A stretch of 64,000 nt of DNA from Occultella kanbiaonis (lineage in GTDB: Bacteria > Actinomycetota > Actinomycetes > Actinomycetales > Beutenbergiaceae). The DNA lies in assembly GCF_009708215.1 (NCBI RefSeq), contig NZ_CP046175.1, positions 5,270,001-5,334,000 of the forward strand. The letters run 5' to 3'. Positions 44,217 through 51,833 of the stretch are shown one piece after another. Under the pieces are notes generated by a model that worked only from the letters and a program-made list of their open reading frames with translations, made no database searches and was not told where the DNA came from. The translations under genes were made by a program, and so were the position numbers. Position 1 is the stretch's first letter, and each line of letters begins with the position of its first letter.

Positions 44217-44543
44217 ATGGACTACGCGAAGTTCCGTCAGCGCATGGACGAGATCGGCGCCCGCCTCGAGGCACTCGAACTGTCCGAGCAGGCAGGCCCC
44301 GAGCAGGAGGCCGAGGCGAAGCAGTTGTGGGGCGAGATCATGGCCCTGGCCAACCAGCACAGCCAGGCCGAGATCGACGCCGCGGCCGCCGCGTTCCAGA
44401 CCGAACTGCCCGGCGCGGCACCCACGCTCGACGCCGCGGAGGACGCCGGCCAGGCGACGCTGCCCCCGGAGGAGGCCCACGAGATGCTCCGCCGGGCGGC
44501 GCTGCGCACGGCCGGGGTCGAGGAGCCGCCGGCCGGCGACTAG
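44217..44543 (+). CDS. Small coiled-coil protein of unknown function
   Basis: The 108-residue product is charged and helical: residues about 3-65 (DEIGARLEALELSEQAGPEQEAEAKQLWGEI) are predicted coiled coil, followed by a Pro/Ala-rich acidic tail. No family is recognised. The ATG at 44217 has TAGGCT (44204-44209) 7 nt upstream, suggesting a leaderless mRNA. Its stop shares CTAG (44540-44543) with the stop of the convergent AraC gene. Confidence 0.65.
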   Translation: MDYAKFRQRMDEIGARLEALELSEQAGPEQEAEAKQLWGEIMALANQHSQAEIDAAAAAFQTELPGAAPTLDAAEDAGQATLPPEEAHEMLRRAALRTAGVEEPPAGD

Positions 44544-45367
44544 CGCTCGGTGCGCCGTCGCCAGGCGCGTGGCGGCAGCCCGCTGTCCCGGCGGAACCGC
44601 CTCGAGAAGTACAACGGGTCCGGGTAACCCACGCGCGCGGCGACCTGGGATGCCGTCAGGCCGGTGTGATCGAGCAGCTCGCGGGCGGCGTCCATCCTCA
44701 TTCGCTCGACGACGGCCATCACCGACAGGCCGGTGGCCTGCCTCACCACCCTGCCGAGGTGTGAGGGTGAGACCCCGGCGACCGCCGCGAGCGAGGTCAG
44801 GCTGTGCGGTGCGCCGAGGTGCGTTCCGAGGTGCTCCAGGACCGCCAGCACAGCGGCGTCGGTGCGCCCGCTGAGTGGGTTCTCCGACGCGCTCCACAGC
44901 AACCCCTCCTCGACCGCGTTCATCGCGAGCGCCCGGGACTGCCCGAGCCCGGTCAGGTGGTGCGCGACCGCCCGGGCCAACGCGACCTGGACCCGCGCGG
45001 CGATGACCGCGGAGAGGTCGAGCCGACCGATGCCTGGCGCGCACGGCGCCCACTCCAGCAGCGGCAGCCAGTCGGCTCGCGGGTGCACGTGCATCCACAG
45101 CACGTCCCAGGTGCCGGGGCTCGGTGCGGTGCCGTACTCCTGCGGCACGTGCGGCCGGTAGGCGACGATCGACCGCGGCGGGAGTTCGATCCAGTCGCGA
45201 GACGTGGCCGGGCGCAGCCGGCCACGCCCGCCGACGGTGAGCATGATCAGCCACTCCGGCACCCCTCGGGGCCGGACGGTGTCGAACCCGGTCCCGACGG
45301 TCAACCGGCCGGGCAGCACCCCGTCGATCACGGGACCGCGGTCATCACGGCGGGCACGCGCAGCCAT
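44540..45367 (-). CDS. AraC-family transcriptional regulator
   Basis: The 275-residue product has an N-terminal cupin ligand domain (PRSIVAYRPHVPQEYGTA, then WDVLWMHVHPRADWLPLLEW) and two C-terminal HTH motifs: LTSLAAVAGVSPSHLGRVVR and DHTGLTASQVAARVGYPDPLYFSRRFRRDSGLPP. The ATG at 45367 is used because the cupin homology begins just after it. It is divergent from the phytanoyl-CoA dioxygenase gene, the usual position for an activator and its target. The direct repeats at 45378-45404 are its likely sites. The ligand is probably a sugar or similar metabolite; this is inferred from the family. Confidence 0.88.
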   Translation of the reverse strand: MAARARRDDRGPVIDGVLPGRLTVGTGFDTVRPRGVPEWLIMLTVGGRGRLRPATSRDWIELPPRSIVAYRPHVPQEYGTAPSPGTWDVLWMHVHPRADWLPLLEWAPCAPGIGRLDLSAVIAARVQVALARAVAHHLTGLGQSRALAMNAVEEGLLWSASENPLSGRTDAAVLAVLEHLGTHLGAPHSLTSLAAVAGVSPSHLGRVVRQATGLSVMAVVERMRMDAARELLDHTGLTASQVAARVGYPDPLYFSRRFRRDSGLPPRAWRRRTER

Positions 45368-45377
45368 GAGTCGGATT

Positions 45378-45404
45378 GTCCATGTTTGCAGCCAGACCGT
45401 CCAT
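45378..45404. promoter_or_regulatory. Direct repeats GTCCAT, 21 bp apart
   Basis: GTCCAT occurs at 45378-45383 and again at 45399-45404, exactly 21 bp (two helical turns) apart and in the same orientation, between the divergent AraC and dioxygenase genes. AraC-type activators bind such repeated half-sites. The core is short, so chance is possible. Confidence 0.4.
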
Positions 45405-45438
45405 TCTGGCCGGCACCGATGCAGGTCACGCTGGAGGC

Positions 45439-46254
45439 ATGACAACGCTAGCCGCCAGCCCCGCCACCCGCCGCGAGCAGTACGACCGGGACGGAGTCGT
45501 CCACGTCAGGGGTCTGCTGGACTCGGCGGAGGTGGCCGCCATCCGCGACGCCTACATGGAGCAGGTCGAGCGGGATCGCACCGCCGTCGGAGCGACCGGA
45601 GAGGTCGACGAGGGGGACATCCTCGCCCGCTATCCGCGGTTCATGCAGCCGCACCGCCGACCCGATCTGGCGATCGGTCTGCTCGCCCGGCAGTACCTGA
45701 GCGATCCGCGCATCGTCGACATCACGACCGACCTCGTCGGTCCGGTGTGGGGCGCGCAGTCGATGTTCTACTTCAAGCCGCCGACGGCCCGCGGCCAGGC
45801 GATGCACCAGGACAACTACTTCCTGCGCGCCCACCCCGAGACGTGCGTGGCGGCGTGGATCGCCGTCGACGACTGCGACGCCGAGAACGGCGCGCTCGCC
45901 GTGGTGCCGGGATCGCACGCGATGGAGGTCGTGTGCCCGGAGGAGGCCGACGCCGCAGAGTCCTTCACGACCGGCCTCGTCCGTCCGCCCGAGGGCATGC
46001 AGGCCGTGCAGACCGAGATGCGGGCCGGCGATGTGTTGTTCTTCCACGGCAGCGTGGTGCACGGGTCGCTGCCGAACACCTCCGCGGACCGGTTCCGCCG
46101 GTCGCTGATCCTGCACTTCGTGCCGCAGGCCAGCATGGAGGTCTCGCGGTTCTACCTGCCGCTCGTCGACCCGGGCACCGGTGCGGACGTCACGATCGAC
46201 GAGGCGACCGGCGGCGGCCCGTGCGGCGACACCTGGGAGGGCGGCGCCCACTGA
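45439..46254 (+). CDS. Phytanoyl-CoA dioxygenase family protein
   Basis: The 271-residue product is an Fe(II)/2-oxoglutarate oxygenase. The iron-binding H-x-D is MHQDNYFLRAHPE, and the distal His is in VVHGSLPNTSADRFRRSL, where the Arg binds 2-oxoglutarate. N-terminal REQYDRDGVVHVRGLLD is typical of PhyH. Members hydroxylate diverse substrates such as ectoine, halogenated compounds and polyketides; the substrate here is unknown. The ATG has GGAGG 3 nt upstream. It is divergent from the AraC regulator. Confidence 0.88.
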   Translation: MTTLAASPATRREQYDRDGVVHVRGLLDSAEVAAIRDAYMEQVERDRTAVGATGEVDEGDILARYPRFMQPHRRPDLAIGLLARQYLSDPRIVDITTDLVGPVWGAQSMFYFKPPTARGQAMHQDNYFLRAHPETCVAAWIAVDDCDAENGALAVVPGSHAMEVVCPEEADAAESFTTGLVRPPEGMQAVQTEMRAGDVLFFHGSVVHGSLPNTSADRFRRSLILHFVPQASMEVSRFYLPLVDPGTGADVTIDEATGGGPCGDTWEGGAH

Positions 46255-46352
46255 GGCACCGGGCCGGGGAGTCCGTTCGGCCATGGGCGCCACCCGCCGC
46301 ACCGTCACACCCCGTTAGGCCGCACCACACCCGCACCCCGTACGGTTGCTCC

Positions 46353-47879
46353 ATGCCTGCCGCGTACACCCGCTCGCTCACGCCCCTGACCGCCGCGGAC
46401 ATCGCCGCCCGGCTCGGAGCGCCCGACCTGCCCGAGATCCTGGTCCTGCTCGGCCTGCGACCCGAGGACCTGCCGGAGGCCGAGGCCACCGTCGCCGCGG
46501 CGCTCGCCGAGCCGACGTCCCTCGACCGGGTCGCCGGCTACGCGAACGCCCTCCGCGATCGCCTCGGCGACATCACGATGGACATCTCCGGCCTGATCTT
46601 CCCCCGCGAGCCGGGCACCAGCCGCGGCGGGGACGGGATCGGCGCGTTCCTCGCGTTCGTGGCGACCGCCGGGGACGTGCGGGAGTTCCACCGCGAGCGC
46701 GGCATCTCGGACGCGATCTCGTGGCGCACCCTCGGCGACCTCGGCCAGCAGATGCACGTGCACCGGCTCACCTTCGGCGAGTTCGGGCTGCACACCCAGG
46801 ACTGGCTGATCGGCCACTGGACCGGCGGCAACTACTGGCTCGGCCGGCTGCAGTACACCCCACGCCGCCGCCCCGGCGCCGAGGGCATCGCCCTCTCCGC
46901 CCACATCCCGCGGATCGGGCCGCTCACGCCGTCGGCCGTGGACGCCTCGTTCGCGCGGGCGGTCACGTTCTTCGCCCGGCACTTCCCCGACTACCCGGCC
47001 GCGAGCATCCACTGCGCCAGTTGGCTGCTCGACCCGCAGCTGAGCGAGGTGCTCGCGCCGGGGTCGAACATGGCCTCGTTCCAGCAACGCTGGGAGCTGA
47101 CGCCGGGCCGGGACACCGCGGACACGGAGGTCATGTTCTTCGTGTTCAACCGTCGCGGCGAGGTGGACCTGGACACCCTCCCGCAGCGCACCACGCTCGA
47201 GCGGGCGGTCGTCGCGCACCTGCGCGCGGGCGGGCACTGGTACGCCCGCGAGGGCGAGGTGCCCCTCCCGCAGGTGGCTCTGCTTGACCTGCCTGACGGC
47301 GCTTCGCCCAACCTGCCCGACGGCGGTGGCGCGGTCGGGCGCCCGACGTCACCTGCGCCGTCGGGCACCTCGAACGTGCCAGCCAACGGCTCGCTGCGCC
47401 CGGGACGCGACCCCGAGGTACTGGTCGACGAGTTCCACCGCGTCTACGCGATGCCGCTCTCCGGCGGCGCCCCGGACGTCGCGCGGCCGCGGGTGCCGAT
47501 GCGCCTGGCCCTGGTCGCCGAGGAGCTCGCCGAACTGGTCCAGGCCGTCTACGGCGACGCCGCCGCCGCCGAGCTGGAGGCGGCGTTCGCGCGCGCCGAG
47601 GCCCTCGACGACGGCCGCCGGGACACCGTCGCCACCGCCGACGCGCTCGGTGACCTGGTCTACGTGGTCTACGGGATGGCGATCGAGTGCGGCATCCCGC
47701 TGGAGCACGTGCTCGCCGAGATCCACCGCTCGAACCTGTCCAAGCTCGGTGCCGACGGCCTGCCGATCCTGCGCGAGGACGGGAAGATCCTCAAGGGCCC
47801 CGCCTACACCCCGCCGGACCTGGCCGCGGTGCTCGCCCGGCACGGTTGGACCGGCCGGTCCGACGGCGAGGACCGGTAG
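46353..47879 (+). CDS. Fusion: GNAT-like acyltransferase + MazG/HisE-type pyrophosphohydrolase
   Basis: The 508-residue product has an N-terminal acyltransferase module (about residues 1-310) resembling the actinobacterial NAT_N/GNAT_C proteins, with MDISGLIFPREPG, GDLGQQMHVHRLTFGEFGLHTQDW and IGHWTGGNYWLGRLQY. A Pro/Gly/Ala-rich linker (about 313-360) follows, then an all-alpha NTP pyrophosphohydrolase domain (about 365-505) with EFHRVYAMP, the metal-binding LVAEELAELVQAV and the DALGDLVYVVYGMA motif (E-x-x-x-D pattern). TACGGT (46341-46346) lies 6 nt before the ATG. Fusion of these activities suggests acyl transfer coupled to nucleotide cleavage; the role is unknown. The repeated LPDG segments in the linker are unusual. 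Confidence 0.83.
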   Translation: MPAAYTRSLTPLTAADIAARLGAPDLPEILVLLGLRPEDLPEAEATVAAALAEPTSLDRVAGYANALRDRLGDITMDISGLIFPREPGTSRGGDGIGAFLAFVATAGDVREFHRERGISDAISWRTLGDLGQQMHVHRLTFGEFGLHTQDWLIGHWTGGNYWLGRLQYTPRRRPGAEGIALSAHIPRIGPLTPSAVDASFARAVTFFARHFPDYPAASIHCASWLLDPQLSEVLAPGSNMASFQQRWELTPGRDTADTEVMFFVFNRRGEVDLDTLPQRTTLERAVVAHLRAGGHWYAREGEVPLPQVALLDLPDGASPNLPDGGGAVGRPTSPAPSGTSNVPANGSLRPGRDPEVLVDEFHRVYAMPLSGGAPDVARPRVPMRLALVAEELAELVQAVYGDAAAAELEAAFARAEALDDGRRDTVATADALGDLVYVVYGMAIECGIPLEHVLAEIHRSNLSKLGADGLPILREDGKILKGPAYTPPDLAAVLARHGWTGRSDGEDR

Positions 47880-48053
47880 CCCTCGACGCGACGGCCACGG
47901 ACACGGACCCGTCTCTTCGACGTCGTAGCAGCGGACGCAGTCCGGAGTGGTGGCCTCGAGCTCCCTGCGCGGGCGGCAGTCGAACCGCGTCGTGCGGCCG
48001 AGGCGCCCACTCTCTTGGGCCGCGTCAAACCGCCCAGATTGACGCTTGCATCC

Positions 48054-50039
48054 CTAGTCTGGAACGAACAGAGTGCCGCGTTCGTCGATGGTCTCAGCGG
48101 TGTCGAGCCACATCGTCATGGGCACCGCCCCGCCGCCACGCGGAAGTCGAGACCATGCCAGCTCCCCACCCACCCTGCCGAGACCGCGTGAAACCGCTTC
48201 GAGGACAGCCAACAGCGCCCCCACCTCGGCGTACATGCCTGCTTCGATGAACGGGTGTGAGTCCTGGGCGGTTTCGACCTCCGCAAAGAGCTTCTGCGCC
48301 TGAACTGCCACGTGATGGTCGTCCGGATGCATTCGGTCCGCCGTGAGCACATGGACCCGGCCGAAAGTGCCCATGTTCACCAGCACGCCTAGTTTCTTGG
48401 ACCAATGCTGGTGCGCCTCGAAGCGAAGAGTCTGAGCACCGCCGACGTCGCCGCCGGTTCGGTTGGCTTCTTCCCACGCTCGCTCGCGCAGGGCGACTTG
48501 GTTCGCGGCCGTCTCCAGATCTACGAGCGCGCTCGCGAAACGGTCCCGCGCTGAGATACCGGCTGCGATGCGCAGCACCTCAAACCTCTGCCAGACATCT
48601 TCTATCGCTGTCGGCGAGAGTGCGAGAGTTTCGATCAAGAGCGGGCTGAGTTTCGCGAACAATTCGCGGCCCGCGGGCGCATGCTCGTAGTAGATCTGCT
48701 CGGGCTCGTAGAACTCGGCCAGCGACATCCGATTGTTCGACCTGTGCGGGTGGGTCACCGTGGTGCGGAGCATCGCATCAAGCGCCTTCCACCGGCCGGT
48801 GGCCACGGCGGATACGCCTGCCGCGTAGAACAGCCACAGCCCCGCAACTCGACGGACACTGAGCAGGCGGATGAGCCCGTCGCCGCGGGACCTGTACGAG
48901 AACCGTTCGAGTTCCGGAGCCCACCACGACTGGGTGCCGGCGCCGCCCCAGTACGCGAGCGTCGCGGTTAGTGCAGCCGGCAGACGAACCGACTCCTCGA
49001 TGCGCGCCAGAATCGCGCCGTATCCGCCAGCTTCCTGTTCCTGCTTCGAGTCGCTGTACAAGAAGTCCGGGTGCTGGTGAAGGTCGCTGAACGCGCTGGC
49101 TAGGGCATCGTGCACGCCCACCGCCACGCTCCGCCCAGACAGCTCGCGCTTCGCCGTCGCGACAGCGACCGGAACCGTCAGCGGATGAGCGGCTCCACGG
49201 GTGCGGAGCGCGGTGACCGCATCGGCCAGCCTGGCGAACGCGTCGTCGGCCGTAGTCTGCAACAACGTCCCACGCTTGAGTTGGAGCAGCGCACTCCCCG
49301 CTTCGCTCAACGCGAACGGTTCAATCCACGCCAGGGGGTATCGCACGAAGTTGTGCCGCGCCTCGATGGCGGCACGCAGGGCGATGTCATAGGTCGCGGA
49401 CCAGCCAGCGACTAATAGGCCGTAGTCGTCGAGGATGCGCTCGATGAGCTTCTGGGTCTGCGAGGCGTACCTCTCCAGCTCAGCGTCGGTGTTGAGCATC
49501 GAGTCTGGGTTCTTGTAGTCGCCGTGAAGGTGAATGACGACGCAGTCGAGCTGGTGGAGCGGCCGCATCCCGTCGACCTCGGAGGGGTGGGTGATGACGG
49601 TGGGTTCGATGCCAGCGGCGCGGAGCGCCTGTTCGATGAGTCGGTCGAAGTTCAGGGTGATGATGACCTTGATGGCGCCGTCAGCGACGAGGCGGGCGAT
49701 GCCGTGGTGCGCGGCGGTGGGCTGCTTGAGACCGGCCTCGCGCTCTTCGGCCGCAACCTCGAAGTAGTTCTCCAAGAGGGCCTGACGCAGAGCCGGGGTC
49801 TTTGCGAGCCTTTCGAGGAGCCGGCCGTAGGTCGGTTCTTCGCCACGGGTGCGCTCCCACCACTTCTCGGGCGCTTCCTGCCCGAGGTCGACGCCTTCGG
49901 CGCGCGCGACTTGGCGGCACAGGTCGACCAGAACGCCCCACGCGACGGGGATGCCGGAGGAGTAGGAGGTGCCGGCGCCGATGAGGAGCGCGTAAGCCCC
50001 AGGGTTGGAGTGAAGATGGGCGAGTGTGAGAAGTTCCAT
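48054..50039 (-). CDS. SIR2-domain protein, probable antiphage NADase
   Basis: The 661-residue product has an N-terminal SIR2-like domain. The nucleotide loop is LLIGAGTSYSSGIP (residues 18-31), the catalytic Asn/Asp motif is TLNFDRLIE (N130, D132) and the catalytic His lies in VVIHLHGDYKNPDS (H172). Such stand-alone SIR2-like domains in defence systems (Thoeris ThsA, DSR, SIR2-HerA) cleave NAD to kill the infected cell. Residues about 300-661 are helical with no recognised fold and are probably the sensor or assembly part. The ATG at 50039 has GAGG about 9 nt upstream. Codon use is less GC-biased than in neighbours, suggesting transfer. It is divergent from the ApeA-like gene. Confidence 0.85.
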   Translation of the reverse strand: MELLTLAHLHSNPGAYALLIGAGTSYSSGIPVAWGVLVDLCRQVARAEGVDLGQEAPEKWWERTRGEEPTYGRLLERLAKTPALRQALLENYFEVAAEEREAGLKQPTAAHHGIARLVADGAIKVIITLNFDRLIEQALRAAGIEPTVITHPSEVDGMRPLHQLDCVVIHLHGDYKNPDSMLNTDAELERYASQTQKLIERILDDYGLLVAGWSATYDIALRAAIEARHNFVRYPLAWIEPFALSEAGSALLQLKRGTLLQTTADDAFARLADAVTALRTRGAAHPLTVPVAVATAKRELSGRSVAVGVHDALASAFSDLHQHPDFLYSDSKQEQEAGGYGAILARIEESVRLPAALTATLAYWGGAGTQSWWAPELERFSYRSRGDGLIRLLSVRRVAGLWLFYAAGVSAVATGRWKALDAMLRTTVTHPHRSNNRMSLAEFYEPEQIYYEHAPAGRELFAKLSPLLIETLALSPTAIEDVWQRFEVLRIAAGISARDRFASALVDLETAANQVALRERAWEEANRTGGDVGGAQTLRFEAHQHWSKKLGVLVNMGTFGRVHVLTADRMHPDDHHVAVQAQKLFAEVETAQDSHPFIEAGMYAEVGALLAVLEAVSRGLGRVGGELAWSRLPRGGGAVPMTMWLDTAETIDERGTLFVPD

Positions 50040-50110
50040 CCTCGGGAGACCTCGGCACCTACCCCGAGACCGTCGCACCAACACGCGCTACACCTCATCT
50101 GGGAAACGCC

Positions 50111-50139
50111 CTGAAACAGGTCACGGGGCTGCGTAGATT
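50111..50139 (+). promoter_or_regulatory. Promoter of the ApeA-like gene
   Basis: CTGAAA (50111-50116) and TAGATT (50134-50139) are 17 nt apart, and the ATG at 50146 follows 6 nt later, so the transcript probably starts at the start codon. No Shine-Dalgarno is present. The site lies in the 106-nt divergent region shared with the SIR2 gene. Confidence 0.5.
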
Positions 50140-50145
50140 CGGATC

Positions 50146-51492
50146 ATGCATATCGCTGTGGGGCCTGCGCAGACTCGGGTCGGTCACCTTGTTGATGGCG
50201 CAGCTACCCCTCATCAGGCTGCAACGCTTACATATGAGCCGCAGATGGGCCCTCTCCTCTCGGTGCCCTACATCCGTGGCGACGGCCAGTTTGCACACGC
50301 CGTGGACTGGTTTGACGGCCAGCGGCCACCTGAGTCGCTGATCTTCGCCGATGACCGTGGAGTGGTGACTCTCACCGGGCTGAGATGGCGGGGTCACACC
50401 GGCCACCCGTATCGCGTTGGTCGACTATCGCCTTCAGCCACCTTCAATGGCCGCCCCAGGAGGCTGAACGATTGCTACAGAGTTCGGTCTTTCACCTCCC
50501 AGATTGATGGCCTGGCAGAGTTCGCTGGGATCGGCTCGGTGGAGGTAAGCGAGCCTCGCAGCCGAGCCGAGCCCATCACTGCGATTCTCAGGCCAGACGA
50601 ACACTTCCGCTGGCGACACGATGGCTGCACACACGAGATCCGAACCAGCGCGGTCTGGAGCGCACAGGTTGGTCAGAGCTTTAACGCGAGCACTGAAGCA
50701 TTCCTCAGCAGCACTCGAGCCAGGCGGCAGACTCCCGAGGAGTACCTGGTTTCGCAGTGGCCACTCCGCGCACTCCTTGTCCTCGCCTTCGGTGCGCGGT
50801 TGTCTTGGCGCGGGCACAGCATCAAGGATGAGAGCTTTCCAACATGGACGCTTGATGGCGCGGCCCGCAAACCCGGTGAGGTCGCGGTGCAACTTCAGCG
50901 CACCGCGGAGGACGCCGAGCAGCCATCTCCAAAGTCGTCTGATCTCGCCCTTCCGATGCTCTCGCTTCGAGATCTTGGAACGCCCGGCCTCAAGCGCTGG
51001 TATCGACTATATGACGACACCGTCTTCAGGCGGGCTGTCGAACCGGCCGTCGCTGTCATCAATGGCGCCTCTCGTTTCCTGGAACCTCAGCTCATCATGA
51101 CTGCCATGTCTCTCGAAGCTGCGGGCTACTACCGCGACCCGAATCGGCGTCCGAGAGAGAGATTGGAGCGTCAAGTACAACGCTGCGTTGCGGCAACGGG
51201 CCATGATTGGTCCGCCATCGGATCCGAGCGTGGTATCGCGCGAGCCATAGCGAAGACTACTAATGACCTGAAGCACGCCGACAGACCCGACCGTCCCAAC
51301 GCAGTCGAGCTCAGGGTGATCACCGACCTCGCTAAGCTGATCATGCGGATGCAGATCTTGGACCTCCTTCATACTCCCGCCAAGACCAGGCAGAGCTTCG
51401 TGAGAACGAACGCAGTTCTCCGCGTCATCGAGACGTTCGAACTCAACGGCGTAGTCGTCCTCGAAGACGGTTCGCTCAAGCAGGATGCCTGA
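50146..51492 (+). CDS. ApeA/HEPN-like protein, probable abortive-infection defence
   Basis: The 448-residue product looks like an ApeA-type defence protein. The N-terminal half resembles the ApeA NTD beta domain (SLIFADDRGVVTLTGLRWRG, then AHAVDWFDGQRPP). The C-terminal third is helical, HEPN-like, with MTAMSLEAAGYYRD and KTTNDLKHADRPDRP near residues 370-385. HEPN RNases use R-x4-6-H; here the spot is K370-x6-H377, or N373-x3-H377, so the Arg seems replaced. Codon use is AT-richer than the flanks. The assignment is moderate. Position next to a SIR2 gene supports a defence role. Confidence 0.6.
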   Translation: MHIAVGPAQTRVGHLVDGAATPHQAATLTYEPQMGPLLSVPYIRGDGQFAHAVDWFDGQRPPESLIFADDRGVVTLTGLRWRGHTGHPYRVGRLSPSATFNGRPRRLNDCYRVRSFTSQIDGLAEFAGIGSVEVSEPRSRAEPITAILRPDEHFRWRHDGCTHEIRTSAVWSAQVGQSFNASTEAFLSSTRARRQTPEEYLVSQWPLRALLVLAFGARLSWRGHSIKDESFPTWTLDGAARKPGEVAVQLQRTAEDAEQPSPKSSDLALPMLSLRDLGTPGLKRWYRLYDDTVFRRAVEPAVAVINGASRFLEPQLIMTAMSLEAAGYYRDPNRRPRERLERQVQRCVAATGHDWSAIGSERGIARAIAKTTNDLKHADRPDRPNAVELRVITDLAKLIMRMQILDLLHTPAKTRQSFVRTNAVLRVIETFELNGVVVLEDGSLKQDA

Positions 51493-51762
51493 CGGTTTCC
51501 AGCAGCACCAGAGCAATCAACGGGTCGATAGGTCCGGGCGCGAGCCGCGTCCTTCCGCCGCGATCGGACCAGTTGTCTGGTCGGCGTGGTTTCGTGGCGT
51601 TCATGGCCTCGCCACGCGGGCGGCGGGTGCTGTCGGGCTCCCGATCCCGGCGTTGTTGACCAGCGCAGAGGTGTGTTCGGTGACTAGTGCGATCTCGTCC
51701 GCGAGGTGGTGCCACTGCGTGACCACGCCGCTGTGGGCGCGGACTATCCGTCGGTCGGGTGT
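51493..51762. other. Intergenic stretch with no supported gene
   Basis: The span between the ApeA-like stop and the repeat array shows open frames on both strands, but none has family motifs or a Shine-Dalgarno. I see no terminator hairpin. It may be debris of the island. Confidence 0.5.
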
Positions 51763-51827
51763 TCACGATTGCACAGCGCCCGCCCTCACATTTGCTACGT
51801 TAATGTGTTCACGTTTGCGTAGTTCAC
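51763..51827 (+). repeat. Three repeats TCAC(G/A)(A/T)TTGC at exact 23-bp spacing
   Basis: TCACGATTGC (51763), TCACATTTGC (51786) and TCACGTTTGC (51809) start exactly 23 bp apart, and a partial TCACGGC follows at 51824. The array lies directly upstream of the ATPase pseudogene start at 51834. Copies 2 and 3 match at 13 of 16 positions. It looks like an operator array for a repeat-binding regulator or an iteron-like site. Confidence 0.65.
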
Positions 51828-51833
51828 GGCATC

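Noticed and set aside
47880-48053. Integration site or transposon end at the left edge of the low-GC island
   Set aside because: I found no direct repeat, tRNA end or terminal inverted repeat flanking the island, and no integrase or transposase gene.
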